A DNA stretch of 64,000 bases from Clostridiales bacterium (GTDB lineage Bacteria > Bacillota > Clostridia > Oscillospirales > Oscillospiraceae), in the NCBI GenBank assembly GCA_902363045.1, contig CABIYX010000005.1:1-64000 (forward strand), in the 5' to 3' direction. The translations under genes were made by a program, and so were the position numbers. Positions 17,902-26,056 of this stretch are shown one piece after another. The notes beneath the pieces are model-generated. The model saw only the letters and a list, made by a program, of their open reading frames with translations. It had not been told where the DNA came from and searched no databases. Numbering within the stretch: the first letter of the stretch is position 1; every line of letters starts with the position of its first letter.

Positions 17902-17940
17902 GGGCCGCCCAAAGCTATGGGCGGCCCATTTTTATTTTCT
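17902..17940 (+). terminator. Terminator of the LCP gene
   Basis: A 10-bp GC-rich stem (17902-17911 with 17918-17927) with a 6-base loop, followed by ATTTTTATTTTCT. Confidence 0.9.
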
Positions 17941-18012
17941 CCACAGATCCCGCTTGACAACCGGACGGTTTCACGGCATGATGGAGAAAAAAGCAGAGAG
18001 GATGAGGCAGTT

Positions 18013-19212
18013 ATGGAACAATGGCAGATCGAGATGGCGGGCTGGTACCCGGAATTCCAGGCCCTGCGCCACCAGCTTCACCGGGAGCCGGAGCGCTCCC
18101 TTCAGGAGTATAAGACCACCCAGCTGATCCGGGAGCTTTTGGCTGGCTGGGGGGCCGAGGTGGAGGAGCATCCCGGGCTGGAGACTGGCCTCACCGCCCT
18201 CATCCGGGGGGCGCACCCCGGCCCCACCGTCGCCCTGCGGGAGGACATCGACGCCCTGCCCATGGGGGAAAACACCGGGCTTCCCTTCTCCTCCTGCCGG
18301 GAGGGTCTCTGCCACGCCTGCGGCCACGACATCCACACCGCCGCCCTGCTCTGGGCCGCCAAGGCCCTGTGCGCCCTCCGGGACCGGCTCCACGGCTCAG
18401 TCAAGCTGATCTTCCAGTGTGCCGAGGAGGTGGGGGCCGGTGCGGAGCAGATGCTGGCTCTGGGCGCCCTGGCTCCGGAATGCCCTGAGGCGGTGGTTGG
18501 CTTTCACTGCGACCCCAAGCTTCCCTGGGATACGGTGGGGCTCCGGTACGGACCCAGCAACGCCAGCTTCGATATTCTCACCTGGCACATCACAGGCCGG
18601 GGCGGCCACGGCGCCTATCCCCAGCAGTGCGTGGATCCGGTGATGGTCAGCGGCTATCTCCTTACTCAGCTCCAGACGGTGATCAGCCGGGTGAACTCCC
18701 CCACGCACCCCGCCATCCTCACCATCGGTGAGATCCACGGCGGCACCGCCCCCAATATCATCCCGGACCGGGTGACCATGCGGGGGACCATGCGTGCCTT
18801 TGATCCCGCCATCCGCCAGCAGCTTTTGGACGCCATCCGCCGCATCACGGAGGAGGGCTGCCGGGCGCTGGGCGCGGAGGGGACCCTGATCCACGATGTG
18901 GGCACCCCGGCCATCCACAACCACCCGGACATTGCGGACCGGATCGCCCGTGCCGTGGAGGAGACGTTTGGCAGGGAGCACCTTCAGGTCATCCCGGAGC
19001 CCTCTCTCGGTTCAGATGACTTTGCCTGCTGGATCGAGGCCTGCGGCGGCCGGGGCGTCCAGTTCCTGGTGGGCTCCCAGGATCCTCAGATCCCCAACAG
19101 CAGTCTGGGACTCCATGTGGCGGAAAACATCTTCGTGGATGAGTGCCTGAAAACCGCCGCACCGGTGCTGGTCCGCTTCGTTCTGGACTATCTCAGCGCG
19201 CCCCACTCCTGA
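18013..19212 (+). CDS. M20-family amidohydrolase (aminoacylase/IAA-amino acid hydrolase type)
   Basis: The protein has 399 residues. It is a metal-dependent hydrolase of N-acyl amino acids or related amides. LREDIDALPM carries the first acidic ligand region, CHACGHDIHTAAL the Cys and His metal ligands, FQCAEEVGAGAEQML the glutamate pair, and SLGSDDFACW the final acidic segment. A dimerisation domain (about 185-295) lies between, as in the M20D subfamily. There is no signal peptide, so it is cytoplasmic. The ATG at 18013 follows an AGAGAGGA site. It is transcribed alone after the LCP terminator and converges on lexA. Substrate specificity is not determinable from sequence. Confidence 0.88.
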   Translation: MEQWQIEMAGWYPEFQALRHQLHREPERSLQEYKTTQLIRELLAGWGAEVEEHPGLETGLTALIRGAHPGPTVALREDIDALPMGENTGLPFSSCREGLCHACGHDIHTAALLWAAKALCALRDRLHGSVKLIFQCAEEVGAGAEQMLALGALAPECPEAVVGFHCDPKLPWDTVGLRYGPSNASFDILTWHITGRGGHGAYPQQCVDPVMVSGYLLTQLQTVISRVNSPTHPAILTIGEIHGGTAPNIIPDRVTMRGTMRAFDPAIRQQLLDAIRRITEEGCRALGAEGTLIHDVGTPAIHNHPDIADRIARAVEETFGREHLQVIPEPSLGSDDFACWIEACGGRGVQFLVGSQDPQIPNSSLGLHVAENIFVDECLKTAAPVLVRFVLDYLSAPHS

Positions 19213-19265
19213 GCTGCGGCCAAATCAGCCCATAGCCCCGCGACAGAAGGCGGGCCGAATCAAAT

Positions 19266-19305
19266 AGAGAACCGGCGCCTCCGTATCTGGAGGCGCCGGT
19301 TCTCT
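19266..19305. terminator. Shared hairpin between the M20 gene and lexA
   Basis: A perfect 17-bp stem (19266-19282 with 19289-19305) around GTATCT lies between two converging genes. The U-tract on either side is poor, so termination is likely but not certain. Confidence 0.55.
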
Positions 19306-19336
19306 GTTACTCAAGATTTTTGATGCAGGGTTTGAC

Positions 19337-19954
19337 TCAATAGCGCCGGACTACGGCGACCACCTTGCCCACGATCTGGGCGTGTGTGCCGTCAATGGGG
19401 TCGTAGGCCGGATTCTCCGGCATCAGCCAGACATGACCGTCCCTGCGGCGCAGGGTCTTCACGGTGGCCTCATCCTCAAACAGAGCCACCACGATCTCTC
19501 CGCTGTGGGCCTCCTGCTGGCGGTGGACCACCACCAGATCGTCAGGGAGAATGCCGGCCCCCATCATGGACTCGCCCCGGACCTTCAGGGCAAAATGCTC
19601 GCCGCTGAGTCCCTGGGTATCAAATGTCAGGTAGTCCTCAATGCACTCCTCCGCCAGAATGGGGGAACCGGCGGCCACATTTCCCACCACCGGGATCCGG
19701 TCTGTCCGGGCGCCGGACTCCTCCGCCACCGTTCGGCGGGGCGCAGCCGGGAGGGTGATGGCCCGGGTCTTGCCCTCCGCCTTGATGATCATGCCCGCCT
19801 CCTCCAGGCCCTTCAGATGAAAGTGGACGGTGGAGGGGGACTTCAGTCCCATGGCCGCGCCGATCTCCCGCACGGAGGGGGGATACCCGTGCTCCGCGGT
19901 GAAGGACTGGATGAAATCATAGATCTTCTGTTGCTTTGGGGTGAGGTTTCCCAT
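19337..19954 (-). CDS. lexA: SOS-response repressor LexA
   Basis: The protein has 205 residues. An N-terminal winged helix (about 1-65) contains the recognition helix region SVREIGAAMGLKSPSTVHFHL. The self-cleavage site is Ala-Gly in NVAAGSP. The S24-type catalytic domain has the serine in RGESMMGAGI and the lysine in EDEATVKTL. RecA-filament-stimulated self-cleavage relieves repression of DNA-repair genes. The ATG at 19954 follows AAGGAGCT; upstream in-frame codons lie in the promoter. The gene has a Gram-positive SOS box over its own -35 element, indicating autoregulation. Confidence 0.96.
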   Translation of the reverse strand: MGNLTPKQQKIYDFIQSFTAEHGYPPSVREIGAAMGLKSPSTVHFHLKGLEEAGMIIKAEGKTRAITLPAAPRRTVAEESGARTDRIPVVGNVAAGSPILAEECIEDYLTFDTQGLSGEHFALKVRGESMMGAGILPDDLVVVHRQQEAHSGEIVVALFEDEATVKTLRRRDGHVWLMPENPAYDPIDGTHAQIVGKVVAVVRRY

Positions 19955-20023
19955 GGTCAAGCTCCTTCCCGCAGACCCGCCGTGGCGGAACACAAGGCCA
20001 GTTCGGTACTTACTTTTGGCATC

Positions 20024-20052
20024 ATTATAGCATATCCCCCCGCGAAAGTCAA
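20024..20052 (-). promoter_or_regulatory. lexA promoter
   Basis: On the minus strand TTGACT (20052-20047) and TATAAT (20029-20024) are separated by 17 bases, with an extended TGC before the -10 box. The leader is about 60 bases long. Confidence 0.8.
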
Positions 20053-20063
20053 ACGAATGTTCC
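20050..20063 (-). promoter_or_regulatory. SOS box (LexA operator) of lexA
   Basis: On the minus strand the sequence GGAACATTCGTTTG closely fits the Gram-positive LexA site CGAAC-N4-GTTYC. It overlaps the -35 box of the lexA promoter, the expected place for autorepression. Confidence 0.75.
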
Positions 20064-20121
20064 AAATTCCAGCAGTTTTTCGTATATTATGAATCATTTG
20101 TGAATCTTCGCCGTCCTTCCC

Positions 20122-20149
20122 TTGACATTTCACGGGAAGGTGTTAAAAT
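20122..20149 (+). promoter_or_regulatory. Promoter of the MarR-ABC exporter operon
   Basis: TTGACA (20122-20127) and TAAAAT (20144-20149) are separated by 16 bases. The predicted start falls near 20156, directly at the palindromic operator candidate. Confidence 0.75.
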
Positions 20150-20154
20150 GTAAA

Positions 20155-20177
20155 CGCATTAATCATTAACGGGTTAA
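20155..20177 (+). promoter_or_regulatory. Candidate MarR operator
   Basis: The perfect palindrome TTAACGGGTTAA lies at 20166-20177, preceded by a second AT-rich half (ATTAATCATTAA). It sits just downstream of the -10 box and 34 bases before the MarR gene, a typical autorepression site. Which repeat is bound is inferred. Confidence 0.5.
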
Positions 20178-20210
20178 CTATCGGAATATGCCGAACCAGG
20201 AGGAGGAGCA

Positions 20211-20690
20211 ATGGCGAATTTTGATTTTGATCTGGGCCTTCTGGAGCATCAGCTCCATCTGGCCCGCCAAAATGCCATCCAAACTGAGCTGGCCGCGGCG
20301 GGATTACAGGAGGTGGGACACCCCATGCTCATGTGCATCCTGCGCACCGCAGGAGCCAGGGGAGCGGATGGACTGACCCAGCGGGAGCTGGCCCAGCTGC
20401 TCCACGTCTCCCCCGCCGCGGTGGCCACCTCGCTGAAGTCCCTGGAGAAAAAGGGCTACATCAGCCGGGAGCCGGAGCCCGGAGACGCCAGACGCAACCG
20501 GGTCACCCTGACCGACAAGGGCCAGCAGGCGGTGGACGACTGCTTCGCCTGTCTCCAGCGGGTGACCCGCCGCGCCTTCGCCGGCCTCTCCACCGAGGAG
20601 CAGTCCGTTCTGCGGGGATTTTATCTGCGGATGCTGGACAATCTGAGGGGGAACAGCCTCCCCCATCCCATGCCAAAGGAGGAATCTTGA
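20211..20690 (+). CDS. MarR-family transcriptional regulator
   Basis: The protein has 159 residues. It has a winged helix-turn-helix with LTQRELAQLLHVSPAAVATSLKSLEKKGYI (about 50-80) and the wing segment REPEPGDARRNRVTLTDKG. Helices at both ends form the dimer interface. MarR proteins usually repress their own operon and a drug exporter, and release DNA on ligand binding. It is the first gene of an operon with two ABC half-transporters; the next gene starts 1 base after its stop. AGGAGGAG lies at the proper distance from the ATG. The inducing ligand is unknown. Confidence 0.92.
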   Translation: MANFDFDLGLLEHQLHLARQNAIQTELAAAGLQEVGHPMLMCILRTAGARGADGLTQRELAQLLHVSPAAVATSLKSLEKKGYISREPEPGDARRNRVTLTDKGQQAVDDCFACLQRVTRRAFAGLSTEEQSVLRGFYLRMLDNLRGNSLPHPMPKEES

Positions 20691-20691
20691 T

Positions 20692-22440
20692 TTGCTTTCC
20701 CTGTTTATCACCCATCTCCAGGGCTACAAGCGGCAGGCGGTACGCTCCCCTGTCTTTATTACTCTGGAGGTCATCTGTGAACTGATCCTGCCCCTGATTA
20801 TGGCAGAGATCGTGGATGTGGCCATCCCCGCCGGGGATACGGCCTATATCTTCCGGCTGGGGGCGGCCATGCTGGCCCTCTCCCTGCTGTCCATGGCCTT
20901 CGGCGTGCTCTCCGCCAAATACGCCACCTTTGCCAGCCAGGGCTTTGGCGCCAACCTGCGCCAATGTCTCTTTGACAAGGTCCAGGAGTTCTCCTTCGCG
21001 GACATTGACCGCTTCTCCTCGGCCTCTCTGATCACCCGCATGACCAACGACGTCAACGCCATGACCATGATGCTGAACATGGGCCTGCGGATGCTGGTGC
21101 GGGCCCCGGTGATGCTCATTGCCGCCCTGGGGATCAGCATCTCCATCAATCCCAGGCTGGCCGTGGTGCTGCTGGTGGTCATCCCGCTGATGATTCTGGC
21201 CATCGGCATTTTGATGAAGATCTGCACCCGGCTCTTTGAGGTCATGCAGACCAAGATCGACGGCCTGAACAACACCCTTCAGGAAAACCTGGTGGCCATC
21301 CGGGTGGTCAAGGCCTTTGTCCGGGAGGACCATGAGCGGAAAAAATTCCAGCGCTCCAACGATGAGCTGATGATGGCCGGGCTGAACGTAGGCATGAAGG
21401 TCATCGCCATTATGCCCATTATGATGCTGGCGATGAACGGGGCCACTGTGGCCGTGCTGTATCTGGGCGGAAAAATGGTCATGGCCGAGGGCTTCCTGCT
21501 GGGCGACCTCCAGGCGTTCATCAACTATATTTTCCAGATCCTGATGAGCGTGATGATGGTGGCTATGGCCCTGCTTCAGCTCACCCGCGCCCAGGCCTGC
21601 GCCCACCGGATCAACGAGGTCCTCTCCGCGGAACCCTCTGTGGAAAACAAGCCCCAGGCGCAGCGTCCCGCTCAGAACGAGCTTCCTGCGCCCAGAGGCC
21701 GTGTGGAGTTCCGGGACGTCTCATTCAAATACGCCCGCGCCGGGACGGGAGACGATGTGCTCTCCCAAATCAGCTTCACAGTGGAGCCCGGCCAGTTCGT
21801 GGCCATCGTGGGCGGCACGGGAACAGGAAAGTCCTCCCTGGTCAATCTGATCCCCCGGTTCTATGACGTCACCGAAGGCGCGGTCCTGCTGGACGGACTG
21901 GATGTGCGGGACTATCCCCTGGAGCAGCTGCGGGCCCGCATCGGCATGGTGCTGCAAAGCAATGTGCTCTTCACCGGGACCATCCGTGAAAACCTTCTCT
22001 GGGGCCGCCCGGACGCCACGGAGGAGGAGATGGTCCAGGCGGCGAAGGACGCCCAGGCCTACGACTTTATCATGGGCCTGCCCGATGGCTTTGATACCGT
22101 TTTGACTCAGGGCGGCACCAACGTCTCCGGCGGACAGAAGCAGCGGCTGTGCATTGCCCGGGCCATGCTGAGAAAGCCGGCGGTGCTCATTCTGGACGAC
22201 TCCACCTCCGCCGTGGACAGCGCCACAGAGGCCGCCATCCGCCAGTCCTTCGCCTCCAATCTGAAGGATACCACCGTGATCATCATCGCCCAGCGCATCT
22301 CGTCCGTACAGTACGCCGACGAGATCCTGATCCTGGACGACGGCCGCATTGCCGGCCGCGGGACCCACGAGCAGCTGCTCGCCGGAAACACGATCTATCA
22401 GGAGATCTATCGATCCCAGCAGGAAGGAGTTGGTAGCTGA
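20692..22440 (+). CDS. ABC exporter half-transporter with degenerate Walker B (subunit 1)
   Basis: The protein has 582 residues. A six-helix type I exporter domain (about 15-310) is fused to an ATPase domain (about 335-580). The Walker A motif is GGTGTGKSS near 370, the signature VSGGQKQR near 478, and Walker B ILDDSTS near 496. The catalytic glutamate is replaced by aspartate, as in the degenerate site of heterodimeric exporters such as TM287/288. It starts with TTG after AGGAGG and overlaps the next gene by ATGA. The substrate is unknown; a drug or peptide is likely given the MarR regulator. Confidence 0.9.
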   Translation: MLSLFITHLQGYKRQAVRSPVFITLEVICELILPLIMAEIVDVAIPAGDTAYIFRLGAAMLALSLLSMAFGVLSAKYATFASQGFGANLRQCLFDKVQEFSFADIDRFSSASLITRMTNDVNAMTMMLNMGLRMLVRAPVMLIAALGISISINPRLAVVLLVVIPLMILAIGILMKICTRLFEVMQTKIDGLNNTLQENLVAIRVVKAFVREDHERKKFQRSNDELMMAGLNVGMKVIAIMPIMMLAMNGATVAVLYLGGKMVMAEGFLLGDLQAFINYIFQILMSVMMVAMALLQLTRAQACAHRINEVLSAEPSVENKPQAQRPAQNELPAPRGRVEFRDVSFKYARAGTGDDVLSQISFTVEPGQFVAIVGGTGTGKSSLVNLIPRFYDVTEGAVLLDGLDVRDYPLEQLRARIGMVLQSNVLFTGTIRENLLWGRPDATEEEMVQAAKDAQAYDFIMGLPDGFDTVLTQGGTNVSGGQKQRLCIARAMLRKPAVLILDDSTSAVDSATEAAIRQSFASNLKDTTVIIIAQRISSVQYADEILILDDGRIAGRGTHEQLLAGNTIYQEIYRSQQEGVGS

Positions 22441-24593
22441 TGCCGGGACCCAACCGCGCCCCCCGAGGGGGCTATACCAAGCCGAAAAACATGGGCCGGA
22501 CCATCCACCGTCTGGCGGGGTATCTCACCAAAAGCAAGCTGCCGCTGCTGATGGTGCTGCTGTTCCTGGTCCTGTCTGTCGGCACCAATTTGGGCGGATC
22601 CTATATGATGCGCTCCATCATCAACAATTTCATCTGGTCCGGCTGCACCGACTTTGCCGGCCTGGGTCGGGCCGTGCTGGTCCTGGTGGTGGTCTACGCC
22701 GCAGGGTGCGCCGCCGCCTATGGGCAGTCCGCCGTGATGGTCCGCCTGGCCCAGCGGGGGATCAACCGACTGCGCAAGGACCTGTTCGACAAGCTCCAGG
22801 CCCTGCCGCTGAGCTATTTTGACCAGCATCCCCACGGGGAACTGATGAGCCGCTTCACCAACGACGCGGACAATGTGCAGATGGCCCTGGAGCAGAGCGT
22901 GGTCTCCCTGTGCTCCAGTGTGCTGATGTTTGCCGGCCTGGTGAGCATGATGCTCTTCATCAACTGGAAACTCTTTCTGGTCACCGCCCTTCTGCTGGCT
23001 GTCACCATCGTTCTGTTCAAGACCCTGGGCGGACGCAGCCGGAAATTCTACCGCGCCCAGCAGAGCGCCCTGGGCGACATGAACGGCGAGATCCAGGAGA
23101 TCATCGAGGGTCTGAAGGTGGTCAAGGCCTTTACCCACGAGGAGCAGGCCAAGGCTGACTTCCGCGCGCTGAACACCGCCTACCGGGACGCCGCTCAGAA
23201 GGCGAATTTCTACTCTATTATGATCATGCCCGTCTCCGGCAACCTGATGAACATCAGCTATGCCCTCACCGCGGCCTTTGGCGGACTGCTGTCTGTCCTC
23301 CAGGGCTTTGACCTGGGCGGTCTGGTCGTTTACCTGAACTACTCGAAACAGGTGGGCCAGCCCCTGAACCAGATCTCCCAGCAGATGACCACCCTGCTCT
23401 CCGCCCTGGCCGGAGCTGAGCGTATTTTTGACGTCATGGACACCCAGCCTGAGGTGGACCAGGGACAGGTCACCCTGGTGGAGGCAGAGAAGGACGCCAA
23501 CGGCACGCTGACCCCGTTCTCCGGCACAGGACATTCCCACACCTGGGCCTGGAAGACGCCCCGGTCCAGCGGCATGGCCCTGGTCCCTGTACTGGCCGAG
23601 GGCGAGACTCTCACCGAGCTGGGGCAGGCCGTCCGGGAGCAGGACGGGTGGAAGCTGCTCCCGCCCGGAACAGATTCCGACGAGGGCATCTGGGTCAAAG
23701 TGGCTCCGGACGGCACGCTGACCCAGGTGGAGGACCTGTCCGCCCTGGCCGGACACGGCTGGGCCTGGAAGTATCCGGACCACACGGGCGCGTCCTCCCT
23801 CCATCTCATCCGGGGCACGGTGCGCAATGTGCCCGGTGAAGATTATTACCTCACAGAACTGCGGGGCGCGGTGCGCTTCAACCATGTGGACTTCTCCTAT
23901 GTGCCTGGAAAACGCATTCTGAAGGATGTGTCCGTCTACGCCAATCCGGGGCAGAAGATCGCCTTTGTCGGCTCCACTGGGGCGGGCAAGACCACCATCA
24001 CCAACCTCATCAACCGCTTTTACGAGATCGAGGGCGGTCTGATCACCTATGACGGCCTCGATGTCAAGGCCATCCGGAAGGACGACCTGCGCCGCTCCCT
24101 GGGGGCGGTGCTCCAGGATACCCATCTGTTTACCGGCACCATTCTGGACAATATCCGATACGGACGGCTGGACGCCACGGACGAGGAGTGCATCGCCGCG
24201 GCCAAGAGCGCTAACGCCCACTCCTTCATCCGCCGCCTGCCCCAGGGGTACCAGACGATGGTATCCGGAGACGGCGGCAACCTGAGCCAGGGCCAGCGGC
24301 AGCTGCTGGCCATTGCCCGGGCCGCGGTGGCCGATCCCCCGGTGATGATCCTGGACGAGGCCACCTCCTCTATCGATACCCGGACAGAGGCGCTCATCCA
24401 GAAGGGAATGGATACCCTGATGGAGGGCAGGACCGTGTTTGTCATCGCCCACCGCCTCTCCACCGTCCGTAACTCCAACTGCATCGTGGTCATTGAGCAT
24501 GGACAGATCGAGGAAAAGGGCAGCCACGACCAGCTGCTGGAGAAGCAGGGGCGCTACTACCGTCTGTATACCGGACAGTTCCAGCTCTCATAA
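22440..24593 (+). CDS. ABC exporter half-transporter with a duplicated ~125-residue insert (subunit 2)
   Basis: The protein has 717 residues, longer than the usual 580-620. A type I exporter membrane domain (about 25-330) and an ATPase domain (about 475-717) are separated by an insert at about 345-470. The insert contains two related segments: NGTLT followed by GHSHTWAWKTP, and DGTLT followed by GHGWAWKYP. The ATPase has Walker A GSTGAGKTT, signature LSQGQRQL and a complete Walker B MILDEATSS with glutamate, so it supplies the active site complementing subunit 1. By position the insert would lie on the cytoplasmic side. The substrate is unknown. Confidence 0.88.
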   Translation: MPGPNRAPRGGYTKPKNMGRTIHRLAGYLTKSKLPLLMVLLFLVLSVGTNLGGSYMMRSIINNFIWSGCTDFAGLGRAVLVLVVVYAAGCAAAYGQSAVMVRLAQRGINRLRKDLFDKLQALPLSYFDQHPHGELMSRFTNDADNVQMALEQSVVSLCSSVLMFAGLVSMMLFINWKLFLVTALLLAVTIVLFKTLGGRSRKFYRAQQSALGDMNGEIQEIIEGLKVVKAFTHEEQAKADFRALNTAYRDAAQKANFYSIMIMPVSGNLMNISYALTAAFGGLLSVLQGFDLGGLVVYLNYSKQVGQPLNQISQQMTTLLSALAGAERIFDVMDTQPEVDQGQVTLVEAEKDANGTLTPFSGTGHSHTWAWKTPRSSGMALVPVLAEGETLTELGQAVREQDGWKLLPPGTDSDEGIWVKVAPDGTLTQVEDLSALAGHGWAWKYPDHTGASSLHLIRGTVRNVPGEDYYLTELRGAVRFNHVDFSYVPGKRILKDVSVYANPGQKIAFVGSTGAGKTTITNLINRFYEIEGGLITYDGLDVKAIRKDDLRRSLGAVLQDTHLFTGTILDNIRYGRLDATDEECIAAAKSANAHSFIRRLPQGYQTMVSGDGGNLSQGQRQLLAIARAAVADPPVMILDEATSSIDTRTEALIQKGMDTLMEGRTVFVIAHRLSTVRNSNCIVVIEHGQIEEKGSHDQLLEKQGRYYRLYTGQFQLS

Positions 24594-24936
24594 ACGCTCC
24601 CCTGCCGGGCATTTCTGAAAATGACCCCCGGGATCCTTGCCGTACAAGGGTCCCGGGGGTTTCAGCCTATGAGCCTCAGGACCGCCCCTCCAAGCGATCC
24701 CCCTGCGGGGCAGGCCCGGGCGCTGGCTTTTATGTTTCCGAAAATTTATCTTTCACCTGGGATCAGGGTGGTATTTTCCCAAAAATCCTGATATAATAAT
24801 TTGGATTTTGCAAAACAGGCGCAGTCACAAAACTTTTTGAAATTTTCGGGAACCTTTTTCCCTGCCCTGCGTCAAAGCTTTTGAAACCCATTCCAGAGCC
24901 TGGAACATTTCTTTCGACTGTAAAGGAGTTTATCAC
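24594..24936 (+). promoter_or_regulatory. 343-base intergenic region: hairpin terminator and a promoter
   Basis: A 16-bp stem with one G-U pair (24624-24639 with 24645-24660, five-base loop) probably terminates the ABC operon, although its U-tract is short. Further right, an extended -10 (TGATATAAT, 24789-24797) with a weak -35 near 24769-24774 could start the surface-polymer operon. AAAGGAG precedes the ATG at 24937. No gene is visible in the rest. Confidence 0.55.
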
Positions 24937-25896
24937 ATGAAATACCGTACCTACGCCCGCTTCGTGGCCCTGGCCCTCTCCCTGACCCTGCTGACCGCCT
25001 GCGGCCCCAAGGGGGAGAGCGGCTCTCAGTCCAACACGGACGGCTCCGTCTCCTCCAGCCAGGGGAGCGCCTCCACCCCCGACCAGTCCCAGCCGGACGC
25101 CTCCCTGCCGGACAAGGACCAGGGGGACAGCTCCAAGCCCCCGGTGGAGGAGCCAACGGTAACGGAGAGCCTGTCCCTGAATTCCTCTGACTTCTCTTTG
25201 TTCAAGGCGGGCGCCGCCTATCAGCTGAAGGCCGAGTCCAAGCCTGAGAAGGGGACCTACACCTGGACCTCCGACAATGAGGTGGTAGCCACAGTGTCCA
25301 ACAAGGGACTGGTCACCGCCGTGGCCCCCGGCACCGCCACCATCACGGTCACTGACAGCAAGACCGGCCTATCCGCCTCCTGCATTGTCCGCTGTAAGTT
25401 TGAGGCGGACAAGCCCGCCTCCGGCGGCGGCTCCTCCGGGAGCGGCAGCTCTTCCATCGGCGGAAGCAGCTCCTCCGGCTCCGGCTCTTCCAGCACCCCT
25501 GACAGCAGCAGTGTGGACCTGTCCGCTTTTTACAGCACCGTCACCACCAACCATCAGTTCGGGATGCTCACCCTGGCGGACGCAACCATGATCAAGGACG
25601 TCTATCCCGGCCTGTCTGACATCAAGACCAACCAATGCCTGCCCTACATCAACATGATGACCATGAACTCCGGCGAGATCGCCCTGGTGGAGGTGGCCGA
25701 CAGCGGCGACGTGGACACTGTAAAGGGTATTTTCCAGGACCGCATCGACGCCCAGGTGTCCGGCGGCGCCTGGTATCCCAGCGCCATTGAGGCGTGGCAG
25801 AACAACTCCCGGGTAGTCTCCAAGGGCAGCTATGTGATGATGGTGGTCCACGAGGACTGCGACGCCATCGTGAACGAATTCAACGCGCTGTTCTAA
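24937..25896 (+). CDS. Lipoprotein with a Big2 domain and DUF4358
   Basis: The protein has 319 residues. A lipoprotein signal with lipobox LLTAC places the mature Cys near residue 22. Next come a Ser/Asp-rich linker (23-72), a bacterial Ig-like Big2 domain (about 75-150, with YTWTSDNEVVATVSNKGLVTAVAPGTATITV), a Gly/Ser linker (about 158-190), and a C-terminal domain (about 195-319) with the DUF4358 pattern (GEIALVEVADSGDVDTVK, SYVMMVVHED). It should be anchored on the outer face of the membrane. MBOAT and DHHW genes follow, so it may serve the same envelope modification. Its molecular role is unknown. Confidence 0.82.
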   Translation: MKYRTYARFVALALSLTLLTACGPKGESGSQSNTDGSVSSSQGSASTPDQSQPDASLPDKDQGDSSKPPVEEPTVTESLSLNSSDFSLFKAGAAYQLKAESKPEKGTYTWTSDNEVVATVSNKGLVTAVAPGTATITVTDSKTGLSASCIVRCKFEADKPASGGGSSGSGSSSIGGSSSSGSGSSSTPDSSSVDLSAFYSTVTTNHQFGMLTLADATMIKDVYPGLSDIKTNQCLPYINMMTMNSGEIALVEVADSGDVDTVKGIFQDRIDAQVSGGAWYPSAIEAWQNNSRVVSKGSYVMMVVHEDCDAIVNEFNALF

Positions 25897-25993
25897 GCTC
25901 CCGGCCTTCACCCAAGGCTGGCCGCCCCTTGTGCCCCATAGTTTGACCCGGAGCTGCCGCGCGGACCGCGCGCGGGTGTTGTTCCATTGCCGT

Positions 25994-26032
25994 GAGTTGG
26001 GCGGGGACTTCCCGCCCAACTCTGATTTCTGT
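25994..26032 (+). terminator. Hairpin between the DUF4358 lipoprotein and MBOAT genes
   Basis: A perfect 12-bp stem (25994-26005 with 26011-26022) with loop GACTT, followed by TGATTTCT. The weak U-tract suggests partial termination or an mRNA-stabilising hairpin within the operon. Confidence 0.45.
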
Positions 26033-26056
26033 AAGCTGATCTGAGGAGGACGCCAC

